Shown here piece after piece: positions 24,892 to 34,863 of a stretch of DNA of 64,000 nucleotides. The translations under genes were made by a program, and so were the position numbers. The notes beneath the pieces were generated by a model. It saw only the letters and a list, made by a program, of their open reading frames with translations. It did no database searches and was not told the DNA's origin. Each line of letters begins with the position of its first letter. Position 1 is the first letter of the stretch. The stretch comes from Actinomadura latina NBRC 106108 (GTDB lineage Bacteria; Actinomycetota; Actinomycetes; Streptosporangiales; Streptosporangiaceae): assembly GCF_001552195.1 (NCBI RefSeq), contig NZ_BCQS01000031.1:1-64000 (forward strand). Reading direction: 5' to 3'.

Positions 24892-25890
24892 ATGGCGACT
24901 GCGGACGTCTCGGCCGCCCGTGCGGGCGGCACCGAGAGGCCCCGGCCGGGACCCGCCGGCGCCCGGCCGGGGAGGCGGCCGCGCCTGCCGCCGAAGGCGC
25001 TGCCCTACCTGCTGCTGGCGCCGGCGGTCGTCGCGGAGCTGATCGTGCACCTGGTGCCGATCGCCGTCGGGATCTGGATGAGCTTCAAGGAGCTGACGCT
25101 CTTCTACATCCGCGAATGGTCGAAGGCGCCCGGCAACGGGGTCGAGAACTACCGGGTCGCGGTCGACTTCGACGGCGCGATCGGGGCGGGGCTGCTGCGC
25201 TCGTTCCTCGTCACGGTCGCCGTCACGGTGCTGGCGGTGGGCCTGTCGTGGCTGCTCGGCACCGCCGCCGCCGTCCTGATGCAGGAGCGGTTCCGGGGGC
25301 GCGGGCCGCTGCGCGCGATCTTCCTCGTCCCGTACGCGCTGCCCGTCTACACCGCGGTGATGACGTGGGCGTTCATGTTCCAGCGCGACACCGGCATGGT
25401 CAACCACATCCTCGCCGACCAGCTGCACGTCACCGGCGGCGACCGCCCGTTCTGGCTGATCGGCGACAACAGCTTCTGGGCCCTGGTCACCGTCATCGTG
25501 TGGCGGTCGTGGCCGTTCGCGTTCCTGGTGCTGATGGCGGGGCTGCAGAACATCTCCCGCGACCTGTACGAGGCGTCCGCGCTGGACGGCGCCGGGGTGT
25601 GGCAGCAGATCCGGCACATCACGCTGCCCGCGCTGCGGCCCATCAACCAGGTGCTCGTGCTGGTGCTGTTCCTGTGGACGTTCAACGACTTCAACACGCC
25701 GTTCGTCCTGTTCGGCAAGGCGGCGCCGGACGGCGGCGACCTGATCTCGGTGCACATCTACCACGCGTCGTTCGTCACCTGGAACTTCGGGACGGGCTCG
25801 GCGATGTCGGTGCTGCTCCTGCTGTTCCTGCTGCTGGTCACGGCGGCGTACCTGCTCGCCACGTCGAGGCGGAGGCCCGCGCATGGCTGA
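24892..25890 (+). CDS. Sugar ABC transporter permease, MalF type
   Basis: A 332-residue inner-membrane permease with about six membrane segments. The EAA loop, YEASALDGAGVWQQIRHITLP, contacts the ATPase. The N-terminus is a Pro/Arg-rich cytosolic segment (PRPGPAGARPGRRPRL). It pairs with the next gene, which it overlaps by 8 bp. No ATPase gene is in the operon; in actinobacteria a shared MsiK-type ATPase commonly serves such importers. Confidence 0.92.
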   Translation: MATADVSAARAGGTERPRPGPAGARPGRRPRLPPKALPYLLLAPAVVAELIVHLVPIAVGIWMSFKELTLFYIREWSKAPGNGVENYRVAVDFDGAIGAGLLRSFLVTVAVTVLAVGLSWLLGTAAAVLMQERFRGRGPLRAIFLVPYALPVYTAVMTWAFMFQRDTGMVNHILADQLHVTGGDRPFWLIGDNSFWALVTVIVWRSWPFAFLVLMAGLQNISRDLYEASALDGAGVWQQIRHITLPALRPINQVLVLVLFLWTFNDFNTPFVLFGKAAPDGGDLISVHIYHASFVTWNFGTGSAMSVLLLLFLLLVTAAYLLATSRRRPAHG

Positions 25891-26770
25891 GGCCCGCACG
25901 TCCCGGCGAGGGGCCTCCCGGAGGGGGCCGGCCGGCCCGCCGAAGTCGTTCGTGTGGACGCGGCGCATCGTGCTGACGCTGCTGACCGTGTTCACCCTCC
26001 TGCCCGTCTACGCGATGGTCAGCTCGTCGCTGAAGCCGCTGCGGGACGTCCAGGGCGCGTTCCGGTGGATCCCGTCCGAGCCGACGATCCGGCCCTACAT
26101 CGACATGTGGTCGACCGTCCCGCTGGCGCGGTACTTCGTGAACAGCGTGGTCGTCGCGGGCGGCGCCACGCTCGCGTCCGTCGCGATCGCGATCGGCGCG
26201 GCGTACGCGGTGAGCCGGTACCGGTTCGCCGGGCGCCGGGTGTTCACCGTGACGGTGCTGTCCACGCAGATGTTCCCGGGCATCCTGTTCCTGCTCCCGC
26301 TGTTCCTGATCTTCGTCAACGCCGGGAACGCGACCGGGATCGCCCTGTACGGCAGCCGCGGCGCGCTCATCCTGACGTACCTGACGTTCTCGCTGCCGTT
26401 CTCGATCTGGATGCTCGCCGGCTACTTCGAGTCGATCCCGCGCGAGCTGGACGAGGCGGCCCGGGTGGACGGCTGCGGCCCGATGGGCGCGCTGCTGCGG
26501 GTGATCGTCCCGGCGGCGCTGCCCGGCATCGTCGCGGTGACCGTCTACGCGTTCATGACCGCCTGGGGCGAGGTCCTGTTCGCCTCCGTCATGACCAACG
26601 ACCAGACCCGGACCCTGGCGATCGGGCTGCAGGGCTACTCCACCCAGCACGAGGTCTACTGGAACCAGGTGATGGCCGCCTCCCTCGTGGTGAGCGTCCC
26701 CGTCGTCGCCGGGTTCCTGCTGCTCCAGCGCTTCCTGGTGGCCGGCCTGACCGCCGGCTCCGTCAAATGA
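25883..26770 (+). CDS. Sugar ABC transporter permease, MalG type
   Basis: A 295-residue membrane permease with about six segments and an EAA loop (LDEAARVDGCGPMGALLRVI). It is the partner of the MalF-type permease, completing the membrane channel of the importer. The start overlaps the upstream gene by 8 bp, implying translational coupling. A beta-glucosidase gene starts 28 bp after its stop. Confidence 0.92.
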   Translation: MAEARTSRRGASRRGPAGPPKSFVWTRRIVLTLLTVFTLLPVYAMVSSSLKPLRDVQGAFRWIPSEPTIRPYIDMWSTVPLARYFVNSVVVAGGATLASVAIAIGAAYAVSRYRFAGRRVFTVTVLSTQMFPGILFLLPLFLIFVNAGNATGIALYGSRGALILTYLTFSLPFSIWMLAGYFESIPRELDEAARVDGCGPMGALLRVIVPAALPGIVAVTVYAFMTAWGEVLFASVMTNDQTRTLAIGLQGYSTQHEVYWNQVMAASLVVSVPVVAGFLLLQRFLVAGLTAGSVK

Positions 26771-26798
26771 CCCGTCTCGACGACCCAGAGGGAGACCC

Positions 26799-28175
<1,377 letters not shown>

Positions 28176-28240
28176 GGCGGCGCGCACGCCCGCAGCCCGG
28201 CTCTCTAGAGTGTCGGCCAAGGCGAGGTGAGGAGGGCCGG

Positions 28241-31200
28241 GTGGGCGGGATCCTGGTGGCCAACCGGGGAGAGGTCGCGCTGCGGATCGTGCGGGCCGCG
28301 GCCGAGCTGGGCCTGCGGACGGTCGCCGTCCACACCCGCGACGACGCCGCCTCGGCGCACCTGCGCCGCGCCGACGAGGTGCGCGCGCTGCCCGGCGAGG
28401 GCGTCGCCGGCTACCTCGACGCGGACGCGCTGCTCGCCGCCGCGAAGGACGCCGGCGCCACCGCCGTCCACCCCGGCTACGGCTTCCTGAGCGAGAACGC
28501 CGGGTTCGCCGCGCGCTGCGCCGCCGCCGGGCTGGCGTTCGCCGGCCCGCGCCCCGAGCTGCTGGAGCTGTTCAGCGACAAGGCGCGGTCGCGGGAACTG
28601 GCGCGCGAGGCCGGCGTGCCGGTGACGCCCGGCACGGGCGGCGCGGTGAGCCCGGCCGGCGCCGAGGAGTTCGCCCGCGAGCACGGCCCCGTCATGCTCA
28701 AGGCGGTCGCGGGCGGCGGCGGTCGGGGCATGCGCGTCGTCGCGGATCCGGCGGAGACGGCCGCCGCGTACGAGCGCTGCCGGTCGGAGGCGCTCGCCTC
28801 GTTCGGCAGCGGCGACCTGTACGCCGAGAAGTACGTGCCGCGCGCCCGCCACATCGAGGTCCAGGCCGCCGGGGACGGGTCCGGCGCCGTCACGCACCTG
28901 TGGGAGCGCGACTGCAGCGTCCAGCGGCGCCACCAGAAGCTCATCGAGATCGCGCCCGCGCCCGCGCTGCCGGGCGGCGTCCGGGACGCGCTGCTGGACG
29001 CGGCGCTCCGCATGGCCGCCCGCGTCCGCTACGACAGCCTCGGCACGTTCGAGTTCCTCGTGGCCGGGGACGAGTTCTGGTTCCTGGAGGCCAACCCGCG
29101 GCTCCAGGTCGAGCACACCGTGACCGAGGAGATCACCGGCGTCGACCTGGTGAAGGCGCAGATCAGGCTCGCGCTGGGGGAGGACCTCGCCGGGGTGGGC
29201 CTGGCCGCGCCGCCGGCCGCGTCCGGCTGCGCCGTGCAGGTGCGGGTGAACACCGAGACGATCGACGCCGACGGCACGCCCCGGCCCCGCGCCGGGACGC
29301 TGACCGCGTTCGCGCCGCCGTCCGGCCCCGGCGTCCGCGTCGACACCTGCGGATACGCCGGATACCGCACCGGCCTGCGCTACGACCCGCTGCTCGCCAA
29401 GGTCATCGCCCGCGCGGAGGACCTGCCGTCCGCGGCCGCGCGGGCGCACGGCGCGCTCGGCGAGTTCGAGATCGCGGGCGTGGCCACGAGCATCCCGCTG
29501 CTCCAGGGCATCCTGCGGCATCCGGAGTTCACGTCCGGCGGCGTCGACACGTCCTTCATCGCCGACCACCTGCCCGAGCTCCTGGAGAGCGAGCACCGCC
29601 GCTACTACCCCGAGACCGCGCACGCGACGGAGCCGGAGGCCGCCGCCGCGGTGGACGCGCCGCCCGGCACCGTCGCGGTCGCCGCGCCCGTGCAGGGCAC
29701 GGTCGTGAGCGTCGAGGCGGCCGAGGGCGACCTGGTCGGGACCGGTGCGCCGGTGCTGATCCTCGAGGCGATGAAGATGGAACACGTCGTCCGCGCCGGC
29801 CAGGCGGGCGTCGTCCGCGCCGTGGCCGCCGCGCCCGGCGACACCGTCGCCGAGGGCGCGCCGCTGCTGTTCGTCGAGCCCGCCGAGGCCGGCGGGGACC
29901 ACGCCGCCGAGGAGGACGAGACCGACCTCGACGCGATCCGCGCCGACCTCGCCGAGACGCTGCGGCGGCACGGGACCGGGCTCGACGCGGCCCGTCCCGA
30001 GGCGGTCGCCAAGCGGCACGCGCGCGGCCACCGCACCGCCCGCGAGAACATCGCCGACCTGTGCGACCCCGGCACGTTCGCCGAGTACGGCGCCCTCGCC
30101 ATCGCGGCGCAGCGGCAGCGGCGGTCCCTGGACGACCTCATCGAGCGCACCCCCGCCGACGGCATGGTGTGCGGCATCGGGGACGTGAACGGCGAGAAGG
30201 CCGTCGTCATGTCCTACGACTACATGGTCCTGGCCGGGACGCAGGGCCACCAGAACCACCGCAAGACCGACCGGATGCTCGACATCGCCCATCGCCGCCG
30301 CCTGCCGCTCGTCCTGTTCGCCGAGGGCGGCGGGGGACGGCCCGGCGACACCGACACCTCCTCGATCTCCGGCCTGGACGTGCCGACGTTCCACGCGATG
30401 GGGCGGCTCAGCGGCGTCGTCCCGTCCGTCGGGATCGCGTCCGGGCGCTGCTTCGCCGGGAACGCGGCCCTCCTCGGCTGCTGCGACGTCATCATCGCCA
30501 CCCGCGACGCCAACATCGGGATGGGCGGGCCCGCCATGATCGAGGGCGGCGGCCTCGGCGTGTTCGCGCCCGAGGAGATCGGCCCGATCGGCGACCAGGA
30601 GCCCAACGGCGTCGTCGACATCGTCGTCGCGGACGAGGCGGAGGCCGTCGGCGCCGCCCGCCGCTACCTCTCCTATTTCCAGGGTCCGCGGGACGACTGG
30701 ACGTGCGACGACCAGCGCGTCCTCCGCCATGTCGTCCCCGAGAACCGGATGCGCGCCTACGACGTCCGGCGCGCCGTCGCCCACCTCGCCGACACCGGGT
30801 CGGTGCTGGAGCTGCGCCGCGCCTTCGGGATCGGGATCATCACCGCGCTGGTGCGGATCGAGGGCCGCCCGATGGGCCTCATCGCCAGCAACCCGGCGCA
30901 TCTCGGCGGCGCGATCGACCGCGACGCCGCCGACAAGGCCGCCCGGTTCCTGCAGCTGTGCGACGCTCACGGCCTGCCCGTGGTGTCCCTGTGCGACACC
31001 CCCGGGTTCATGGTCGGCCCGGACGCCGAGCGGACCGCGACCGTCCGGCACTTCAGCCGGCTGTTCGTCATCGGCGCGAACCTGCGCGTCCCGGTCATCA
31101 CGATCGTGCTGCGCAAGGGCTACGGGCTCGGCGCGCAGGCCATGGCCGGCGGCGGGTTCAAGGCGCCGCTCGCGACCGTCGCGTGGCCCACCGGCGAGAT

Positions 31201-31453
31201 CGGCGGCATGGGGCTGGAGGGCGCCGTCCGGCTCGGGTTCCGCAAGGAGCTGGCCGCCGCCGAGGACCCCGAGGCGCTGTTCGAGCGGATGGTCGCCGCC
31301 GCCTACGAGTACGGCAAGGCCCTGCACGCCGCCACGGTGTTCGAGCTGGACGACGTCATCGACCCCGCGGACACCCGCCGCTGGATCACCACGGTGTTCG
31401 CCGGAGCCCCGCCCGTCGAGGACCGCCCCCGGCCGTGGATCGACACGTGGTGA
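28241..31453 (+). CDS. Single-chain acyl-CoA carboxylase, BC-BCCP-CT
   Basis: A 1070-residue biotin-dependent carboxylase joining all activities in one chain. Residues 1-450 are biotin carboxylase (ILVANRGEVALRI, HPGYGFLSENAGFA, GGGGRGMR). Residues about 480-550 are the biotin carrier, with the biotinylated Lys (about 511) in EAMKMEH. Residues about 560-1060 are carboxyltransferase (SISGLDVPTFHAMGRLSGVV, CDTPGFMVG, GYGLGAQAMAGGG). It carboxylates acetyl-, propionyl- or another acyl-CoA. Most actinobacterial ACCases have separate AccA and AccD chains. GAGGTGAGGAGG precedes GTG 28241. The last 68 bp overlap a convergent ABC ATPase gene. Confidence 0.9.
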   Translation: MGGILVANRGEVALRIVRAAAELGLRTVAVHTRDDAASAHLRRADEVRALPGEGVAGYLDADALLAAAKDAGATAVHPGYGFLSENAGFAARCAAAGLAFAGPRPELLELFSDKARSRELAREAGVPVTPGTGGAVSPAGAEEFAREHGPVMLKAVAGGGGRGMRVVADPAETAAAYERCRSEALASFGSGDLYAEKYVPRARHIEVQAAGDGSGAVTHLWERDCSVQRRHQKLIEIAPAPALPGGVRDALLDAALRMAARVRYDSLGTFEFLVAGDEFWFLEANPRLQVEHTVTEEITGVDLVKAQIRLALGEDLAGVGLAAPPAASGCAVQVRVNTETIDADGTPRPRAGTLTAFAPPSGPGVRVDTCGYAGYRTGLRYDPLLAKVIARAEDLPSAAARAHGALGEFEIAGVATSIPLLQGILRHPEFTSGGVDTSFIADHLPELLESEHRRYYPETAHATEPEAAAAVDAPPGTVAVAAPVQGTVVSVEAAEGDLVGTGAPVLILEAMKMEHVVRAGQAGVVRAVAAAPGDTVAEGAPLLFVEPAEAGGDHAAEEDETDLDAIRADLAETLRRHGTGLDAARPEAVAKRHARGHRTARENIADLCDPGTFAEYGALAIAAQRQRRSLDDLIERTPADGMVCGIGDVNGEKAVVMSYDYMVLAGTQGHQNHRKTDRMLDIAHRRRLPLVLFAEGGGGRPGDTDTSSISGLDVPTFHAMGRLSGVVPSVGIASGRCFAGNAALLGCCDVIIATRDANIGMGGPAMIEGGGLGVFAPEEIGPIGDQEPNGVVDIVVADEAEAVGAARRYLSYFQGPRDDWTCDDQRVLRHVVPENRMRAYDVRRAVAHLADTGSVLELRRAFGIGIITALVRIEGRPMGLIASNPAHLGGAIDRDAADKAARFLQLCDAHGLPVVSLCDTPGFMVGPDAERTATVRHFSRLFVIGANLRVPVITIVLRKGYGLGAQAMAGGGFKAPLATVAWPTGEIGGMGLEGAVRLGFRKELAAAEDPEALFERMVAAAYEYGKALHAATVFELDDVIDPADTRRWITTVFAGAPPVEDRPRPWIDTW

Positions 31454-32216
31454 CGCCCAGGTAGGCGGCGCGCACCCGGGGATCGGCGCGAACCTCCGCG
31501 GGCGCGCCCGCCGCTATCACCCTGCCGCCGTCCAGGACGTGCAGGACGTCGCAGACCCCCAGCACCGGCTCCAGCTCCCGCTCGACCACCAGCACCGCGA
31601 GCCCGTCGGCGGCCAGGTCGCGCAGCAGCACCTCCAGGGCGCGGGCCTGCCGCTCCAGGAGGCCCGCCCACGGCTCGTCCAGCACCAGCACCGCCGGTTC
31701 GGCGATGAGGGCCCGCGCCAGGCCGGTCAGCAGCGCCACACCGGGCGGCGCCGACCGCGCGCACCGCTCCGCGTACTCCTCGATGCCGACGCGGGCGATG
31801 GCCTCGTCGGCCCGGCGGGCCGCGGCCCGCCGGGCGTCGAGGCGGCGGCGCCACCGGTCCCGCGCCGTCCGGCCCGGCTGCTCCCGGGTCAGCGCGTGCC
31901 GCGCGGCGGCGGCCCGCACGGCCTCCCGCACGGTGCGCGAACCGGCCGGCCCGGGGATGGTGCGGGCGATGCCGCGCCGGGCCCGCTCGCGCGCCGCCTC
32001 GCCGGTCAGGTCGGCGTCGCCGAGGTGGACGGTGCCCGCCGCCGGGCGGCGCAGCCCGGTGATCACGTCGCACAGCGTCGTCTTGCCCGCGCCGTCCGGG
32101 CCGATGAGCCCGGTCACCGCGCCGGGCGGGGCGGTGAGCGCGGCGCCGTCCACGGCCGTCAGCCGGCCGAACCGGACCGTCACGTCGCGGACCCGGAGAC
32201 CTGCTGGAGCGGCCAT
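31386..32216 (-). CDS. Degenerate LivG-like ABC ATPase, orphan
   Basis: A 276-residue ABC ATPase-like protein of the branched-chain amino-acid (LivG/UrtD) type. The Walker A GPDGAGKTTL and Walker B AVLVLDEPWAGL are good. The Q-loop segment that is normally ARTFQ reads ARTIPGPAG, and the LSGGQ-like signature is replaced by APPGVALLTGLARAL. No permease or binding protein is nearby. The family end AAYLG is followed by 20-odd residues antisense to the carboxylase. ATG 32216 is chosen, with GAGGTG close upstream. It may be a decaying gene or have a non-transport role. Confidence 0.75.
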   Translation of the reverse strand: MAAPAGLRVRDVTVRFGRLTAVDGAALTAPPGAVTGLIGPDGAGKTTLCDVITGLRRPAAGTVHLGDADLTGEAARERARRGIARTIPGPAGSRTVREAVRAAAARHALTREQPGRTARDRWRRRLDARRAAARRADEAIARVGIEEYAERCARSAPPGVALLTGLARALIAEPAVLVLDEPWAGLLERQARALEVLLRDLAADGLAVLVVERELEPVLGVCDVLHVLDGGRVIAAGAPAEVRADPRVRAAYLGVTTCRSTAGGGPRRAGLRRTPW

Positions 32217-32298
32217 CGGCACCTCGCGGCTCACTGTGACGCGGATCACTGCGGATCCACACCCTACTGACGCGCGGGAAGGGCGGCAACGCCTCCGG

Positions 32299-33093
32299 TC
32301 AGGGGGCCGACCGGTCGCGGGCCCACTCCTTGACGCCGGCGATGAACGCGTCCACGTCGGCGGCCTTGCCGGACGCCATCTCGTCGAACCAGCCCGGCAC
32401 GTACTGCTCGAACCTCCCGCTCTCCAGGACCTCCAGGAGGGCGTCGGCGACCTGCTGCGGCGGCAGCGCGTCGGACACGTCGCTCAGCGGCGGCTCGTTG
32501 CCGGGCAGCGTGAACAGCTCGGTGCCCGCGATGAGCGCGGGCTGGATCACGTGGACGCGCACGCCCGTGCCGTCCAGGTCGACCGCCATGCTCTCCCAGA
32601 ACGCGGTCAGCGCCGCCTTGGACGCGCCGTAGGCGCCCTCGTGCGGCGGGCCCAGCCGCGCCGCGACCGACCCGACCGCCACCAGGTGACCGCGCCCCCG
32701 CTCGATCATGCCGGGCAGCAGCGCCAGCGTGAGCCGCACCGGGGAGGCGTAGTTCAGCCGCATGACGTCCTCGGCCTCGGCGGGGGACAGGTCCTGGACG
32801 CGGCGCCGCTTCGGCATCCCCGCGTTGTTGACCAGCACGTCCACGCCGCCGAACTCGCGCTCCACCGCCGCCGCCAGCTCGCCGATCCCGTCGAGCTCGC
32901 CGAGGTCGGCCGTCCACATCGCCGAACCGGGGGAGTGCTCGCGGCACCGGGCGAGGACCTGTTCGAGCCTGTCCTTGCGGCGCGCCACCAGCCCCACGCG
33001 GGCGCCGGCGGCGGCGAGGGCCTCCGCCACCACCGCGCCGATGCCGGACGACGCTCCCGTGACCAACGCGGACCGTCCCGTTAAAGACACCAT
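32299..33093 (-). CDS. Short-chain dehydrogenase/reductase
   Basis: A 264-residue classical SDR. The cofactor motif is TGASSGIG, the structural NNAG is in LVNNAGMPKRR, the Ser lies in VAVGSVAARLG and the catalytic Tyr-Lys is in YGASKAALTAF. RRKDRLE after the second strand suggests NADP. An upstream ATG (33108) is possible, but 33093 starts at the conserved SLTGRSALVTG. Many such SDRs in this arrangement act on acyl or hydroxyl substrates; the function cannot be narrowed further. Confidence 0.88.
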   Translation of the reverse strand: MVSLTGRSALVTGASSGIGAVVAEALAAAGARVGLVARRKDRLEQVLARCREHSPGSAMWTADLGELDGIGELAAAVEREFGGVDVLVNNAGMPKRRRVQDLSPAEAEDVMRLNYASPVRLTLALLPGMIERGRGHLVAVGSVAARLGPPHEGAYGASKAALTAFWESMAVDLDGTGVRVHVIQPALIAGTELFTLPGNEPPLSDVSDALPPQQVADALLEVLESGRFEQYVPGWFDEMASGKAADVDAFIAGVKEWARDRSAP

Positions 33094-33216
33094 GCGGCCC
33101 AACGTCACACACCCCCGCCCGGCCCGGCAAGGCGAAGCGCCGCCGGCCCTCCGCTCCGGCCGGTAAGGTTGTGGGTTTCGCCCTCACCCACCTCTCGCTG
33201 CCGGAGGTCTGCCCGC

Positions 33217-33614
33217 ATGCCCGCCGAAGCCGGCGAACCGGAGATACTCGCCGCCGAACGCGCCCACCTCGCCGAGTCCCGCGCCGCGCTGCGCCGCATG
33301 CGCGAGCACGCCGAGCGCCTGTCCGCCGACGCCGCCGCCGGGAGCGGCTGTCGCGGTCCGGCGTCCTCATCGTCGGCCCGAACCGGGCGTTCCTCGCCTA
33401 CATCTCGGCGGTGCTGCCCGCGCTCGGCGAGGTCAGGGTCGAGCAGGCCACCATCGACGACCTGCTCGGCGCGCCGCTGGGGGAGGAGCCCGCGGCGGTC
33501 TCCGCCGCCGAGGCGCGCGGTCTCGCCCGCCTGTACGTCGCGCTGACCCGCGCCGTGACGTCGCTGACCGTCCTGCACCGCGACGACCTTCCCGCCGAAC
33601 TGGCGCTGCCGTAG
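33217..33614 (+). pseudogene. HelD/HelR-type UvrD-like helicase with two large internal deletions
   Basis: ATG 33217 after GGAGG starts a HelD-like N-terminus (LAAERAHLAESRAALRRM, then REHAERLSADAAAG). It then shifts frame near 33340 to ERLSRSGVLIVGPNRAFLAY, a segment that normally lies about 200 residues later next to the Walker A region. Near 33480 it jumps to ARGLARLYVALTRAVTSLTV, the conserved motif at the end of the protein. The Walker A region and most of the helicase core are missing. About 130 residues remain of a normal length near 700. Intact relatives pull stalled RNA polymerase off DNA and can protect it from rifamycins. Confidence 0.75.
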
Positions 33615-33636
33615 CCGGTGGGGGCTGCTGAGCGCA

Positions 33637-34230
33637 CTACCCGCGCGCGGCGGCCTGATCCCGGCAGGTGTGCGGGCGCAGCCCGTCCAGGGCGATCCGG
33701 AGGACGTCCTCGCGGGCCCCGGCGCGCCCGGCGGCGTAGGACATGCCGGCCAGCAGCGCCATGACCTCGCCCGCTCCGACGTCGGCGCGGACGGCCCCGG
33801 CCTCCTGCGCCCGCCGGAGGAGGACGCCCAGGGCCGCCTTCAGGCCGGGCCCGGCGCGCCCGGTGGCCTCGCGGGCGTCGATGCCGGCCTCTGCCAGCGC
33901 CTCGGTGACGGCCTGCTTCGCCGCCGCCTGCGAGACGACCCGCGAGAAGAACCCGAAGAACGCCTCGCCCGGGTCGGCGGCCGACCGCAACTCCTCCGCC
34001 TCGCCGGCCAGCCGCTCCAGCAGCGCGACGAGCACCGCCTCCAGCAGCGACTCCTTGGTCGGGAAGTGGCGGAACACCGTGCCGATCCCGACGCCCGCCT
34101 TCCGCGCGACCTCCTCGGTGGAGGCCGAGGTCCCCTGGACGGCGAAGACCTCCTCGGCCGCGGCGAGGACCTTGGCCCGGTTGCGGAGGGCGTCGGCGCG
34201 CAGCGGCCGGCCGGACGCGGGCGAGGTCAT
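33637..34230 (-). CDS. TetR-family transcriptional regulator
   Basis: A 197-residue regulator with an N-terminal HTH (about 15-60: KVLAAAEEVFAVQGTSASTEE, recognition helix VGIGTVFRHFPTKESLL) and a C-terminal ligand domain. It is divergent from a SnoaL-like gene. The 95-bp gap contains repeated GGAGTC/GACTCC half-sites that are probably its operators, so it likely represses the SnoaL-like gene and itself. Ligand unknown. Confidence 0.9.
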   Translation of the reverse strand: MTSPASGRPLRADALRNRAKVLAAAEEVFAVQGTSASTEEVARKAGVGIGTVFRHFPTKESLLEAVLVALLERLAGEAEELRSAADPGEAFFGFFSRVVSQAAAKQAVTEALAEAGIDAREATGRAGPGLKAALGVLLRRAQEAGAVRADVGAGEVMALLAGMSYAAGRAGAREDVLRIALDGLRPHTCRDQAAARG

Positions 34231-34239
34231 CGCGGCCTT

Positions 34240-34309
34240 TCCGTTGACGAGTGTCCGTTGACAAGTGGAGTCGTGACTCCGTATTTTCTCATACGGAGCA
34301 CGGACTCCG
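34240..34309. promoter_or_regulatory. Operator cluster between TetR and SnoaL-like genes
   Basis: The gap contains a 14-bp direct repeat (TCCGTTGAC-A/G-AGTG at 34240-34253 and 34254-34267), a perfect palindrome GGAGTC-GT-GACTCC (34267-34280), an inverted repeat CTCCGTAT/ATACGGAG (34277-34284, 34291-34298) and a third dyad CGGAG/CTCCG (34294-34298, 34305-34309). The shared half-site GACTCCG suggests cooperative binding of the divergently encoded TetR protein over the promoters. Confidence 0.65.
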
Positions 34310-34325
34310 ATTGTAGGGGAGTGTC

Positions 34326-34736
34326 ATGTCCGAGTTCGCCAGCCCCCGGGCCGTCTTCCAGCGGCTGCTCGACGGGGTCACCGAGCGGCGCCCCGAGGTG
34401 CTGCCGCGGCTGTACGCCGAGAACGCGGTGGTCGTCCACCCGTTCGCCCATCCCGCCTCGCGCCTGGAGGGCCGCGAGGCGCTGCGCGAGCACTTCGCCC
34501 GCCTGGAGACGCTGCCGCTGGAGATGAAGGCGCGCAACGTCGTCGTCCACCAGACCCCCGACCCGGAGGTGATCATCGCGGAGTACGAGTACGAGGGCCG
34601 CAACACCGAGACCGGGCGCGCGTTCGTCGTGCCCAACATCGTCGTCCTGCGCGTCCGCGACGGCCACATCGTCGAGTCCCGCGACTACCACGACCACGGG
34701 GGGCTCGCCCGCGCGCTGGGCGGCGCGGACGGGTGA
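34326..34736 (+). CDS. SnoaL-like/NTF2-fold protein
   Basis: A 136-residue cone-fold (NTF2/SnoaL-like) protein. Visible features are the helix FQRLLDGVTERRPEVLPRLY, the strand AVVVHPFAHP, and later VIIAEYEYEG, VVPNIVVLRV and a Asp/His-rich end (SRDYHDHGG). Such proteins include ketosteroid isomerase-like enzymes, epoxide hydrolases and non-enzymatic ligand binders. GTAGGGGAGTG precedes the ATG. It is probably controlled by the divergent TetR. The dehydrogenase pair downstream is separated by its own promoter. Confidence 0.8.
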   Translation: MSEFASPRAVFQRLLDGVTERRPEVLPRLYAENAVVVHPFAHPASRLEGREALREHFARLETLPLEMKARNVVVHQTPDPEVIIAEYEYEGRNTETGRAFVVPNIVVLRVRDGHIVESRDYHDHGGLARALGGADG

Positions 34737-34752
34737 GCCGGCGCGGGGGCGC

Positions 34753-34810
34753 TTGACCCGGCGTCCCGCCGGTTTCTAGGCTGGACCTGCCATACCGACC
34801 GGTTGGTATG
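34753..34810 (+). promoter_or_regulatory. Promoter and palindromic operator of the acyl-CoA dehydrogenase pair
   Basis: TTGACC (34753-34758) and TAGGCT (34777-34782) with 18-bp spacing form a clear promoter. At 34791-34810 a 20-bp palindrome CATACCGACCGGTTGGTATG (one mismatched pair, symmetric core ACCGGT) lies just past the transcription start. The ACCGACCGGT-type core resembles operators of TetR regulators that control acyl-CoA and phenylacetate catabolism. The regulator may be encoded elsewhere, since the half-sites differ from those at 34267-34309. Confidence 0.7.
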
Positions 34811-34863
34811 TTCCGAGCGGGCGGCCCGGCCGCCGCCCGCTGCCCCGCGCGGAGGTTCGCCCT

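Noticed and set aside
33171..33614. A 147-residue intact new gene in the helicase relic
   Set aside because: The first third is out-of-frame Arg/Pro-rich sequence. The helicase N-terminus is read in another frame, so a frameshifted pseudogene explains both frames.
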